Below, one piece after another: positions 1 through 6,583 of a stretch of 8,320 bases of DNA; positions within the stretch are counted from its first letter, which is position 1, and each line of letters begins with the position of its first letter. Under the pieces are notes generated by a model that was given only the letters and a program-made list of their open reading frames with translations, did not search any database and was not told the origin of the DNA. The translations under genes and the position numbers were made by a program. This DNA is from Clostridium sp. CAG:167 (GTDB lineage Bacteria > Bacillota > Clostridia > Lachnospirales > Lachnospiraceae), in contig HF998346.1 in the NCBI GenBank assembly GCA_000433735.1, positions 44,228 to 52,547 on the forward strand. The letters run 5' to 3'.

Positions 1-2
1 AT

Positions 3-158
3 ATTGCTGTGTGTATCTGTTTTTACCCGGGCATCTTTTTCACCAACGGAATTGATACGGTGTTGTTCTGGCCTGCTATCGGCTATGTACTTCAGTGCAC
101 GGCTGCGTCAAAGGATAATGCGGCGGTAGAGACTTCGGCTGAACAGGAGAATGACTAA
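3..158 (+). CDS. C-terminal end of a membrane protein (5' end outside window)
   Basis: Only the last 51 codons are present, read in the frame beginning at base 3 and ending with TAA at 156-158. The first part is hydrophobic with aromatic residues (FYPGIFFTNGIDTVLFWPAIGY), which fits a final membrane helix or re-entrant segment. It is followed by a short polar, acidic tail ending in SAEQEND. The next-door glycosyltransferase suggests a polysaccharide locus, and the FW-x-x-x-G-Y ending is reminiscent of O-antigen ligase/polymerase-type proteins, but 51 residues are too few to assign a family. The gene converges on the minus-strand glycosyltransferase, and their coding ends overlap by 51 bp (108-158). 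G+C is higher than in the operon further right. Confidence 0.6.
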   Translation: MAVCICFYPGIFFTNGIDTVLFWPAIGYVLQCTAASKDNAAVETSAEQEND

Positions 159-1055
159 GGCTAGTTTTCTCTTTTTGCCCACATACGGATTTTGAATAAT
201 GGAAATAAAATGATGGCGGATCCAGGATGTCACAGGACGGTCAAGGGACTGGTCCCAGGCAGACGGGTCGGTCATTATTTTATCTAAGACATGGAAATGG
301 GCCCAGATACAACGGAAGTCCGTTTCCTTTTTTAGTTCAGATGGCAGCAGGCAGGCAATCCGGTCATATGCTTCGATGAGATGCAGGTCCCTGGAAGAGT
401 AGGCACTACTCATAAGGGAACCTTCCCGGTGGTTGTAGTGATAGAAAGGCAGCGTGTGAAAAACGGCCTTTTTTGCCGGCAGTAGGGCGGTTACCACAGC
501 CAGGGCGTCTTCGCCAATCGTAAGGTCGGCCGGGAATAGTGTATCCGTGGCAGTCAGCAGTTCTTTGCGGAAAAGTTTGCACACAGGACCGGCAGTGGCC
601 TGGTAGTTGAGCAGAATCCCCGGGATGGCGCCGGTACCGTCTGTGACAAAATAGGCGGGAGTCTCTGGAAAATTCCGGCTGTGGTCCGGGTAATCGTGGA
701 TCATGCCGCAAAAGGCACAGTCAGCCTGCTCTTTTTCTATATCTGCCACCATGGTAGACACCATAGAAGGCTCAATAGTGTCATCGCTGTCAAGAAAGAG
801 AATCAGATCACCGGATGCCAGGCGAATCCCGGTGTTTCTGGTGGCACTGACACCCTGGTTTTTCTGGTGGATGACGCGGAGCTTGTCATAGTGGGCATAC
901 TGGTCACAGATCTGACCGCTGCCGTCTGTAGAACCGTCGTCAATAAGAAGAAGCTCCAGGTTACCATAGTCCTGGGCTAAAACGCTTTGGATACAGTCTT
1001 CCAGGTAAGGTTTGCAGTTGTAAACAGGGACAATGATAGAAACCAGATTGGTCAT
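108..1055 (-). CDS. Family 2 glycosyltransferase (GT-A fold), cytosolic
   Basis: The protein has 315 residues starting at ATG 1055. It opens directly with the GT2 signature SIIVPVYNCKPYLEDCIQSV (residues 6-25). Next come LLIDDGSTDGS (36-46) for nucleotide binding, the metal-binding DSDD (89-92), GED (181-183) in the position of the catalytic base, and the YHYNHREGS block (205-213) typical of this GT2 subgroup. There are no long membrane helices; the C-terminus is basic and amphipathic (KKRKLALVILLFSRSLYRRIIL, about 294-315), possibly membrane-peripheral. It should transfer a sugar from a nucleotide sugar to a growing capsule, exopolysaccharide or wall-polymer repeat unit; the sugar cannot be read from sequence. 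Start choice: GGAG at 1064-1067 lies 8 nt upstream and the GT2 motif starts immediately. An in-frame upstream extension to 1154 would cover the promoter and add unrelated residues. It has its own promoter and appears monocistronic in this window. Confidence 0.93.
   Translation of the reverse strand: MTNLVSIIVPVYNCKPYLEDCIQSVLAQDYGNLELLLIDDGSTDGSGQICDQYAHYDKLRVIHQKNQGVSATRNTGIRLASGDLILFLDSDDTIEPSMVSTMVADIEKEQADCAFCGMIHDYPDHSRNFPETPAYFVTDGTGAIPGILLNYQATAGPVCKLFRKELLTATDTLFPADLTIGEDALAVVTALLPAKKAVFHTLPFYHYNHREGSLMSSAYSSRDLHLIEAYDRIACLLPSELKKETDFRCIWAHFHVLDKIMTDPSAWDQSLDRPVTSWIRHHFISIIQNPYVGKKRKLALVILLFSRSLYRRIIL
147..176 (+). terminator. Weak candidate terminator of the upstream membrane protein gene
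   Basis: GAGAA (147-151) can pair with TTCTC (167-171), and ACTA (154-157) with TAGT (162-165), around the loop AGGC. A small internal loop separates the two helices, and a run of five T follows at 172-176. The stop codon TAA lies inside the stem. The stem has only three G-C pairs, so termination may be inefficient. It also lies inside the opposing glycosyltransferase gene. Confidence 0.3.
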
Positions 1056-1063
1056 GGTGGAAA

Positions 1064-1070
1064 CTCCTTT
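1064..1070 (-). promoter_or_regulatory. Ribosome binding site deciding the glycosyltransferase start
   Basis: Read on the minus strand, AAAGGAG precedes ATG 1055 with 8 nt between. This fixes the 315-residue protein rather than a form extended upstream. Confidence 0.85.
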
Positions 1071-1085
1071 TTGATATGATATTAT

Positions 1086-1114
1086 ATTATAACAAAAGCG
1101 CACTGTGGATTCAA
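1086..1114 (-). promoter_or_regulatory. Sigma-A type promoter of the family 2 glycosyltransferase
   Basis: On the minus strand TTGAAT (1114-1109) and a perfect TATAAT (1091-1086) are separated by exactly 17 bp. Transcription would start near 1079, giving a leader of only about 25 nt that contains the GGAG site. Two direct GTTAAGT repeats lie just upstream of the -35 box and are reported separately. Confidence 0.75.
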
Positions 1115-1119
1115 GAATT

Positions 1120-1143
1120 GTTAAGTTAGTGTTTGTGTTAAGT
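1120..1143. repeat. Pair of 7-bp direct repeats (GTTAAGT) upstream of the glycosyltransferase promoter
   Basis: GTTAAGT occurs at 1120-1126 and again at 1137-1143, a 17-bp period. The nearer copy is 5 bp upstream of the minus-strand -35 box (1109-1114). Direct repeats in this position are where activators such as OmpR-family response regulators often bind, but the 17-bp period is not that of the PhoP-type (11-bp) boxes, so the binding protein is unknown. A third, imperfect copy (GTTAAGC) lies near 1242. Confidence 0.4.
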
Positions 1144-1198
1144 AATCCTTGCAATTTTTTTCAACATTCCAGTGCTTTAAACCAGATTGATTTTATAT

Positions 1199-1227
1199 TT
1201 GATTTTTCATGCCAAATAATATATAAT
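1199..1227 (+). promoter_or_regulatory. Sigma-A type promoter for the glycosylation operon (distal)
   Basis: TTGATT (1199-1204), a 17-bp spacer and a perfect TATAAT (1222-1227) form the best plus-strand promoter in the intergenic region. Initiation near 1234 would leave an untranslated leader of about 180 nt before ATG 1413. Such a leader is long enough for regulation by RNA structure, and the 7-bp hairpin at 1289-1314 lies inside it. Confidence 0.6.
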
Positions 1228-1321
1228 ATTGTGGGCGTGTTGTTAAGCTGATTTGGGAATGGAGGGCTATGACAATACACAGATAAGGCACTTCTGTTGT
1301 GTGTGAGAGAAGTGTAGGAAA

Positions 1322-1352
1322 TTGTATTAAACAGGAGACAATGTGATATGAT
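1322..1352 (+). promoter_or_regulatory. Candidate extended -10 promoter (proximal) for the operon
   Basis: TGATATGAT at 1344-1352 is an extended -10 element (TGn-TATGAT). A weak TTGTAT at 1322-1327 lies 19 bp upstream. The start would be near 1359, about 54 nt before the first gene. The same nine bases form the extended -10 of the promoter at 8255-8283. A TTGACA at 1354-1359 also exists, but its only good -10 partner (TATGAT 1380-1385) is 20 bp away, so I rank it lower. Confidence 0.4.
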
Positions 1353-1412
1353 TTTGACAAAACAGGTCAATAAAATAAATATGATAGCATGTAGACAAGA
1401 TAGGAGAATGTG

Positions 1413-2900
1413 ATGAAAGAAAAGAAGATGATGTGGATTCGATATGCCATATGTTTTGGGGTTGTTGCTGTATTATGTTATTTATTCCCTTATACGGGGG
1501 ATGATTGGGCATGGGGAAGCCAGATAGGAATTGATCGTTTAAATCAATGGTTTGAAAACTACAATGGACGCTATGTAGGAAATCTTATCGTTTTGGTAAT
1601 GACGCGTTCGAACTTGTTAAAGGCAGTTATCATGTCCGTTGGACTGACAGGTATAGTAGCTCTGTCTGAATATATTTTTAAGAAGAAATGGGCATTTTAT
1701 GTAAGCTGTGTTGCGTTGGTTTTGATGCCAAAACTGATTTTAAAGCAAGCAGTTGTATGGACGGCTGGATATGCAAATTATGTTACATCATTGTTTCTTA
1801 CTTTGTTGTTTATTGCCTATGTGATTCCTGTTTTCCAAAGTGAGATGCCAAAAAGAAAACTCTGGCATTGTTTGCCGCTTTTTGTATTAGGTGTGATAAA
1901 TACTTTGATTGTGGAACACTTGACAATTTATAATGTAGTTTTGTCTTGTGGTGTGATTGTATATACGCTGATTGCTCATCATAAGGTCATAGCTTCACAT
2001 GTTGCCTATTTTTTAGGAACGGTGGCTGGTGCTGTTTATATGTTTTCAAATTCTGCTTATCATTCGATAGCGAATAATCAGGATGGTTATCGGCAGATGG
2101 CAGAAGGTGGTGTGGTTAGCAGGGCAATAGATAATTATGTGAATGAGATTGCCAAACATCTTTGTTTAAACAATGTTTGGATGAATTTGGGAATTTTTGC
2201 AGTCTGTTTTATGATTTATCAAAAAATCTTTGTCAATGCAGACAAAAAAAGAAATGTCCTGTTAGCTAAAATATGTCTTATTGTTATGGCATCATTTAAT
2301 GTATGGGCGTTGCTTTCCTCATTTGGAGTAAGCACATATGCAAAACAAAACCGTCTTTTGTATATTGAGGCTTTGTTTGTGGCTGTGTACATGGTTGCTA
2401 TTATAGGATACTCTATTGTTGTAGGACTTGAAAGAAAATGTTTGTGGAAGATGCTGTTTTGGAATGCCAGTATCATATGTGTGGCAGCACCGTTATTGGT
2501 TGTAAATCCCATTGGAGAGAGATGCTTTTTTGCAACATATGCATTATTCTTAATGTTACTTTTGGAATTTATCAGTCTTTTAGAAGTGGAGACGGATACA
2601 CAGATGATATTTACTAAAAGTTTCAAGTATGCATGCTTGATTATATGCTTTGCTGGACTTGGGTTCTATCTGAATATTTTTTCTTCAATATATCAGGTTG
2701 ACAAAGAGCGGTTGGCAAGGATTGAGAGACAGGTTGAGGCGGGAAAGACTACAGTAGAAATACGACATCTCCCATATGAATCCTATTTGTGGACGGCTAC
2801 ACCGGAAGGGGAACCATGGATTGAACGCTATAAATTGTTCTATGGACTGCCAAAGAATTTGAAGATTAAAGCGGTCTGGGAGTACAGTAAGAAAAAGTGA
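1413..2900 (+). CDS. DUF6056-like polytopic membrane protein, probable GT-C type glycosyltransferase
   Basis: The protein has 495 residues with about a dozen hydrophobic segments from residue 8 to about 428, followed by a soluble tail (430-495). After the first helix comes PYTGDDWAWGS (26-36): an acidic pair in the first outside loop, as in GT-C glycosyltransferases that use polyprenyl-phosphate sugars. Further conserved-looking blocks are NGRYVGN (51-57), VVWTAGYANYV (114-124), VEHLTIYN (167-174) and NPIGERCFF (365-373), a pattern I associate with DUF6056. The enzymatic role is inferred from this architecture and from the GtrB-like gene 21 bp downstream. Start choice: AGGAG at 1402-1406 lies 6 nt before ATG 1413 but only 3 nt before the in-frame GTG 1410, so ATG is preferred. 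It is the first gene of the four-gene operon. G+C is well below that of the gene at 108-1055. Confidence 0.8.
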   Translation: MKEKKMMWIRYAICFGVVAVLCYLFPYTGDDWAWGSQIGIDRLNQWFENYNGRYVGNLIVLVMTRSNLLKAVIMSVGLTGIVALSEYIFKKKWAFYVSCVALVLMPKLILKQAVVWTAGYANYVTSLFLTLLFIAYVIPVFQSEMPKRKLWHCLPLFVLGVINTLIVEHLTIYNVVLSCGVIVYTLIAHHKVIASHVAYFLGTVAGAVYMFSNSAYHSIANNQDGYRQMAEGGVVSRAIDNYVNEIAKHLCLNNVWMNLGIFAVCFMIYQKIFVNADKKRNVLLAKICLIVMASFNVWALLSSFGVSTYAKQNRLLYIEALFVAVYMVAIIGYSIVVGLERKCLWKMLFWNASIICVAAPLLVVNPIGERCFFATYALFLMLLLEFISLLEVETDTQMIFTKSFKYACLIICFAGLGFYLNIFSSIYQVDKERLARIERQVEAGKTTVEIRHLPYESYLWTATPEGEPWIERYKLFYGLPKNLKIKAVWEYSKKK

Positions 2901-2908
2901 TGAATAAT

Positions 2909-2913
2909 GGAGG
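2909..2913 (+). promoter_or_regulatory. Ribosome binding site deciding the GtrB-like start
   Basis: GGAGG is 8 nt from ATG 2922. It overlaps the alternative ATG at 2907, which has no comparable site of its own. The real N-terminus is therefore MKNKKISVVV. Confidence 0.8.
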
Positions 2914-2921
2914 CTTGCTTT

Positions 2922-3884
2922 ATGAAAAATAAAAAAATATCAGTTGTAGTTTCAGTGTACAATGAGGAATTGTCATTAAATCAGTTTTATAAAACAACGG
3001 TAGATGTTTTGGAACAATGTGCATGGGACTATGAGCTTATCTTTGTAAATGACGGAAGTCAGGACAAAAGTGTTGCTTTATTAAAATCATTTGCTGAAGA
3101 AAATAAAAAGGTAAAAGTGGTTGATTTTTCAAGAAACTTTGGGCATGAAGCGGCTATGATTGCTGGAATTGACTATGCAAAAGGGGATGGCATTGTGTGT
3201 ATGGATGCAGATTTACAGCATCCGCCTGCTTGCATTCCTGAAATAATTGCAAAATTTGAGGACGGCTATGAAGTGATTTCAATGATACGAACAAAAAATG
3301 CAGATGCAGGAATTATTAAGCGTATTACATCTGGTGCTTTTTACAAGGTGCTGAATCTTATGTCGCCTGTCAAATTTGAAAATAATTCTTCCGATTTTTT
3401 TGCTCTGGCAAAAAATGTTGCTGATGTATTGCGTAATGACTACCGTGAAAAAATACGATATTTAAGAGGATATGTACAGAGTGTCGGATTCAGAAAAACG
3501 ACATTGGAATTTGAGGCACAGAAAAGAGAAGCGGGCGAAAGCAAATATAGTATTCGTAAATTGCTTCATTTTTCAATTAATGCACTGTGCAGTTTCTCAG
3601 ATCTCCCATTGAAACTGGGGATGTACTCTGGTGTATTTGTGGCAATATGTGGTTTTATTTTGATGATAGTTACCATTATAAATAAAATTGTAAATGGCGC
3701 TCCCGCAGGGTATTCAACCATTATTGTTGCCCTATGTTTTATGTTTGCGGTAACGCTTGTGGTGATTGGAATCATAGGAGAGTATATTGCTGTCTTATTT
3801 GCTGAAATAAAGGATCGGCCAATTTACATTGTCAGGGATGTTTATGAGAAGGAGAAAACGACTAGAAAAGATGATGGTTGTTGA
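2922..3884 (+). CDS. GtrB/DPM1-like polyprenyl-phosphate glycosyltransferase
   Basis: The protein has 320 residues, the usual size for the GtrB/CsbB/YkoT group, with an N-terminal GT-A domain (about 1-215) and two C-terminal membrane helices (about 230-254 and 265-290). Diagnostic motifs are VVVSVYNEE (8-16), FVNDGSQDKS (41-50), DFSRNFGHEAA (68-78), the metal-binding MDADLQHPP (94-102), NSSDFFAL (155-162), RGYVQSVGF (182-190), KREAGESKYS (201-210) and IGEYIAVLFAEIKDRPIYIV (285-304). Family knowledge: these enzymes move a sugar from a nucleotide donor to undecaprenyl phosphate on the cytoplasmic face, making the donor used outside by GT-C enzymes. The sugar is not readable. Start choice: GGAGG at 2909-2913 sits 8 nt before ATG 2922; the earlier in-frame ATG 2907 overlaps that site. 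The gap to the next gene is 11 bp. I do not assign gtrB because the acceptor polymer is unknown. Confidence 0.92.
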   Translation: MKNKKISVVVSVYNEELSLNQFYKTTVDVLEQCAWDYELIFVNDGSQDKSVALLKSFAEENKKVKVVDFSRNFGHEAAMIAGIDYAKGDGIVCMDADLQHPPACIPEIIAKFEDGYEVISMIRTKNADAGIIKRITSGAFYKVLNLMSPVKFENNSSDFFALAKNVADVLRNDYREKIRYLRGYVQSVGFRKTTLEFEAQKREAGESKYSIRKLLHFSINALCSFSDLPLKLGMYSGVFVAICGFILMIVTIINKIVNGAPAGYSTIIVALCFMFAVTLVVIGIIGEYIAVLFAEIKDRPIYIVRDVYEKEKTTRKDDGC

Positions 3885-3895
3885 GGAAAAATCAA

Positions 3896-5416
3896 ATGAA
3901 AATGAGAAACTGGAATCAGAAGTGTAAATTTTATCTCATGAACTTATCACAATGGGTGTGGTTGTTATTTTTGTATGTAATTTTTGTTATTGCATTAGGT
4001 AATTTAACGCAAAAGTCTTTTCTTTCTGTTCTTTTACTGCCGGTAGTTTTATTTGGTGTGGATAAATTGTTCCGGAGAGAAAAACTTGTTCCGACAAGAT
4101 GGAATTATCAAATTGCCTGGTTTTGTGTGAGTGCAATATGTGCGGTAATTATGTTTGTGATAGCATATTCTGTTCGTGTGCAAAGTTTATCCTGGGATTG
4201 GGGTAAAGTAATTCGATCTGCAAGTGAATATACATTGACTGGTGGACTGGAAGATGCAGCGTATTTTGCAAGGTATCCGAATAATCAGTTATGGTATGTT
4301 GTTTTGGCAGCCTTTTTTGGTATAATACATAAAATTTCCCCGGGCGCAGGCGTAGAAGAATTTTATTTGGCTTCTATAGCATTTGGATGTGTAATGACAG
4401 TTATGTCGATTCTTCTACTTCATCATATTGCGGTAATTGTCTGGGATGAGAAGAAAGCTCTTATTGTTGGTATGATGGCGTGGTTGTGTGTTCCCCTGTA
4501 TTTGTGGGCTATGTATGCTTATACAGATACGGCTGGGATGCTTCTTTTGATGACCATGTTGTATTGCTATGTAAAGGCAGTTAACAGCAATACAAATCGG
4601 ATGTTTAATCTCTGGATTTGTTTGTTTGGAGTTTTTGCGGCTGTTTCATTTTTGATTAAAGTTACAGTATTTATATTTGCTATTGCAGCAATATTGATGT
4701 TTGTATTGCAAAAATTGCCATGGAAGAAAATTGTTCTGGGGCTTCTTATTGTGTTAGTTTCTTTTTCAGGAACTTATAGTTTATGCAACTGGGCAGTTTC
4801 AACGGTGATTCCTTTAGAGGAGCCATTTTGTGATGCGCATGAGTTCCCGCTTACCCATTGGATTATGATGTCTTTGGGATATGGAGGGTATCAAGAGAAA
4901 GATGTGCAATATACAGAATCCTTTAATTCCTACGAAAAGAAAAAGGAAGCAAATATAGAAGAGATAAAGAAGAGACTTAAAGGGCGTTCTTTGAGTCAGA
5001 ATTTCCGTTTCTTTGCTTATGACAAGCAGGTACGAACATGGGGAGATTCAACTTTTTCATGTTGTGACTATTTATCCAGAGAGCCGAAGAATCCAGATGG
5101 ATTTTTAGAAAAGTTTGTGACGATGGATGGAAGTAAGAACTGGATGCTTCTTTTGTATACATCGCTTTACTATGCTATGATACTTGTGGGAATGCTTTTG
5201 TCTGTTTGCTATACAGTGAGGCAGAAAAGTTATTCAGACAGGAAGAAAATTCCGATTTTTGCGTGTGCAGTTTCTATGCTTGGAATCGGATTGTTTCAGA
5301 CAATTTGGGAATGTAATTCGAGATACTTAGTCGTATTCATTCCAATTATGATTTTATTAGCATTTGATGGTTATTATTCATGGAGAAAACAAAGGAGAGA
5401 GGAGAGCATTTCATGA
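3896..5416 (+). CDS. GT-C type polytopic glycosyltransferase (PMT/ArnT-like)
   Basis: The protein has 506 residues with many membrane helices: two near the N-terminus (about 20-57), one at 72-92, a cluster from 131 to 300, and three at 414-438, 450-470 and 476-492. The first large outer loop holds WDWGK (100-104) and AYFARYPNNQLWY (122-134). An acidic residue followed by an R-Y-P-x-N-x block is typical of GT39/PMT-like GT-C enzymes using lipid-phosphate sugars. YTDTAG (209-214) and the late ECNSRYLVVFIP (472-483), with its E-x-x-S-R-Y signature, support the family. A soluble section (about 310-412) interrupts the helices. Role (inference): transfer of the sugar charged by the GtrB-like partner to an extracellular polymer. 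Start choice: AGGA at 3884-3887 is 8 nt before ATG 3896; a TTG at 3878 would overlap the preceding gene and lacks a site. Its stop overlaps the next start (ATGA). Confidence 0.85.
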   Translation: MKMRNWNQKCKFYLMNLSQWVWLLFLYVIFVIALGNLTQKSFLSVLLLPVVLFGVDKLFRREKLVPTRWNYQIAWFCVSAICAVIMFVIAYSVRVQSLSWDWGKVIRSASEYTLTGGLEDAAYFARYPNNQLWYVVLAAFFGIIHKISPGAGVEEFYLASIAFGCVMTVMSILLLHHIAVIVWDEKKALIVGMMAWLCVPLYLWAMYAYTDTAGMLLLMTMLYCYVKAVNSNTNRMFNLWICLFGVFAAVSFLIKVTVFIFAIAAILMFVLQKLPWKKIVLGLLIVLVSFSGTYSLCNWAVSTVIPLEEPFCDAHEFPLTHWIMMSLGYGGYQEKDVQYTESFNSYEKKKEANIEEIKKRLKGRSLSQNFRFFAYDKQVRTWGDSTFSCCDYLSREPKNPDGFLEKFVTMDGSKNWMLLLYTSLYYAMILVGMLLSVCYTVRQKSYSDRKKIPIFACAVSMLGIGLFQTIWECNSRYLVVFIPIMILLAFDGYYSWRKQRREESIS

Positions 5417-6516
5417 AACACTATCATTTTTCAAAGTCTGACACGGCGATTGCTAAATTGATTGCGATTTTATTGATGATGCTTCATCATCTGTTTGGCT
5501 TCACAGACAGAATTGCGCCGGAAAATATGTATCATAGTTTACATATCTATCAGGGACAGCCGTTGGAAGCAGTTATTTGTGCATCGTTTAAAGTATGTGT
5601 GGCATTTTTTTTGTTTTTGAGTGGTTACGGAACTTATTTGAGTATTCGAAAAAGTAAAAATATATCACAGACAATTGCTACTCGAATTTATAGATTATTA
5701 AAAAATGTGTGGCAGGTTATGTTGATATTTGTTCCGATTGATTTTGCGTTAGGTGTTACAAAAGTTAACTTGACGGCATCTTGGACGATTCACTATGATT
5801 TTGAAAGCATTATCTTAAGTATGCTTGGATTTGAAAAATACAATAGCGAGTGGTGGTTTGTTATGCCATATATAGTGCTTCTTATGATGACTCCGCTTTT
5901 GTTTCGCTTCTTAAAAAGAAAAAATGGTGACTTTTTTACCGATTTTCTTGTTGTTTTAGGTGGTGCGTTGTTCTCGTTGTATGGAATACAAAAACTGCTT
6001 AATTATGATATGTTCGCTGATTTTAAGGGGACGGTATGGGGAATTTTGCTTAGTAATGTTGTATACCTTTTACCGGTTTATTTATTTGGTATGATATTTG
6101 CCAAATATCAGGTCTTTTCATATTACCATCAAATATTGCCGAGAGGAATATGGCGTTACCCTGTTTTGATATTTATTGCAGTAGCATGCTTTTTCATGCG
6201 TTATCGGGTTGGCTCGGCATATGACTTTTTCCTTGTTGGTCCGATGATTTATGCTTGTGTGATGTGTGCAAAAAAAATACCGGGTGTGACATGGATTTCC
6301 GGTAAGGTGGCAAAATATATTACATTAGTCTGGCTGACACATAGTTTTTATGTTTTCCAATTTGGGCAGAAATTTATATATTCCTTCAAAAATCCGATTC
6401 TTATTTTTATGGTTCTCATAGGAGTTTCCTTTGCTACGGCAATAGCAATTTATTGGCTTTTTGCTGGATTGTCCAAAGGAATAAATAAAATTAGATGTTC
6501 TCGTAATCAGAGATAG
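5413..6516 (+). CDS. Acyltransferase-3 family membrane O-acyltransferase
   Basis: The protein has 367 residues with about ten membrane helices and no extra periplasmic domain, which is the short acyltransferase-3 (PF01757) architecture. Features seen: K15-x10-H26 in the first helix (AKLIAILLMMLHHLF), the place of the R-x10-H motif described for OafA-type enzymes; FFLFLSGYGTYL (65-76); the EWWFVMPYIVLLMMTPLL block (146-163); and a late ITLVWLTHSFYVF (303-315) with H310. Family knowledge: these proteins move an acetyl or other acyl group from acyl-CoA across the membrane to surface sugars. It ends the operon, so it probably modifies the product of the upstream glycosyltransferases. Start choice: AGGAG at 5400-5404 lies 8 nt before ATG 5413, which overlaps the preceding stop as ATGA. 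The earlier in-frame ATG 5380 lies inside the previous gene without a good site. The oddity is lysine replacing the usual arginine at position 15. Confidence 0.85.
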   Translation: MKHYHFSKSDTAIAKLIAILLMMLHHLFGFTDRIAPENMYHSLHIYQGQPLEAVICASFKVCVAFFLFLSGYGTYLSIRKSKNISQTIATRIYRLLKNVWQVMLIFVPIDFALGVTKVNLTASWTIHYDFESIILSMLGFEKYNSEWWFVMPYIVLLMMTPLLFRFLKRKNGDFFTDFLVVLGGALFSLYGIQKLLNYDMFADFKGTVWGILLSNVVYLLPVYLFGMIFAKYQVFSYYHQILPRGIWRYPVLIFIAVACFFMRYRVGSAYDFFLVGPMIYACVMCAKKIPGVTWISGKVAKYITLVWLTHSFYVFQFGQKFIYSFKNPILIFMVLIGVSFATAIAIYWLFAGLSKGINKIRCSRNQR

Positions 6517-6539
6517 CTAGAGTATATGTTAATAATATT

Positions 6540-6583
6540 AGGCCGATAACACCCCTGTCCGGGGAGTTATCGGCCTTCTTTGT
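6540..6583 (+). terminator. Strong rho-independent terminator of the glycosylation operon
   Basis: GGCCGATAAC (6541-6550) pairs perfectly with GTTATCGGCC (6566-6575). Past a single A/A mismatch, CCCC (6552-6555) pairs with GGGG (6561-6564), closing the loop TGTCC. A T-rich run (TTCTTTG) follows on the plus strand. On the minus strand the hairpin is followed by TAATATTATTAA, so it may also stop the convergent deacetylase transcript, whose stop codon is only about 25 bp away. Confidence 0.92.

Larger units (their letters stand above)
1115..1412. other. Divergent intergenic region and operon leader, no gene seen
   Basis: This stretch separates the minus-strand glycosyltransferase promoter from the plus-strand operon. 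It contains the GTTAAGT repeats, a consensus-like plus promoter at 1199-1227, a small hairpin (CACTTCT 1289-1295 with AGAAGTG 1308-1314, 12-nt loop, no T run), a second candidate promoter at 1322-1352, and a duplicated AGGAGA/ATGTGAT block. Short open frames on both strands lack a ribosome binding site and family-like composition. I do not recognise a riboswitch or T-box. Confidence 0.6.

Noticed and set aside
122..129. GGCGGTAG, the core of the enterobacterial ops element that recruits RfaH before polysaccharide operons.
   Set aside because: It lies at the 3' end of a coding region, the bases after the core do not match the ops consensus, and RfaH/ops is a Gram-negative system. Chance match.
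406..980. Open frames on both strands inside the family 2 glycosyltransferase gene.
   Set aside because: They overlap a gene with clear family motifs, have no ribosome binding site, and show no recognisable domain.
1161..1370. A 69-codon minus-strand frame in the divergent intergenic region.
   Set aside because: Non-ATG start, no ribosome binding site, low-complexity composition, and it lies across the plus-strand promoters and leader.
1354..1385. TTGACA (1354-1359) with TATGAT (1380-1385) as the main operon promoter.
   Set aside because: The spacer would be 20 bp, outside the good range, and no acceptable -10 is found at 16-18 bp. Better candidates exist at 1199-1227 and 1322-1352.
2907..2921. 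Start of the GtrB-like gene at ATG 2907.
   Set aside because: This ATG overlaps the GGAGG that is well placed for ATG 2922, and the added residues (MEACF) are not part of the family fold.
3878..3895. TTG start of the GT-C gene overlapping the preceding stop.
   Set aside because: There is no ribosome binding site at the right distance, while AGGA is 8 nt before ATG 3896.
5380..5412. ATG 5380 as the acyltransferase start.
   Set aside because: It would overlap the preceding gene by 37 bp with no good site and add a charged stretch; ATG 5413 has AGGAG at 8 nt and a classic ATGA coupling.
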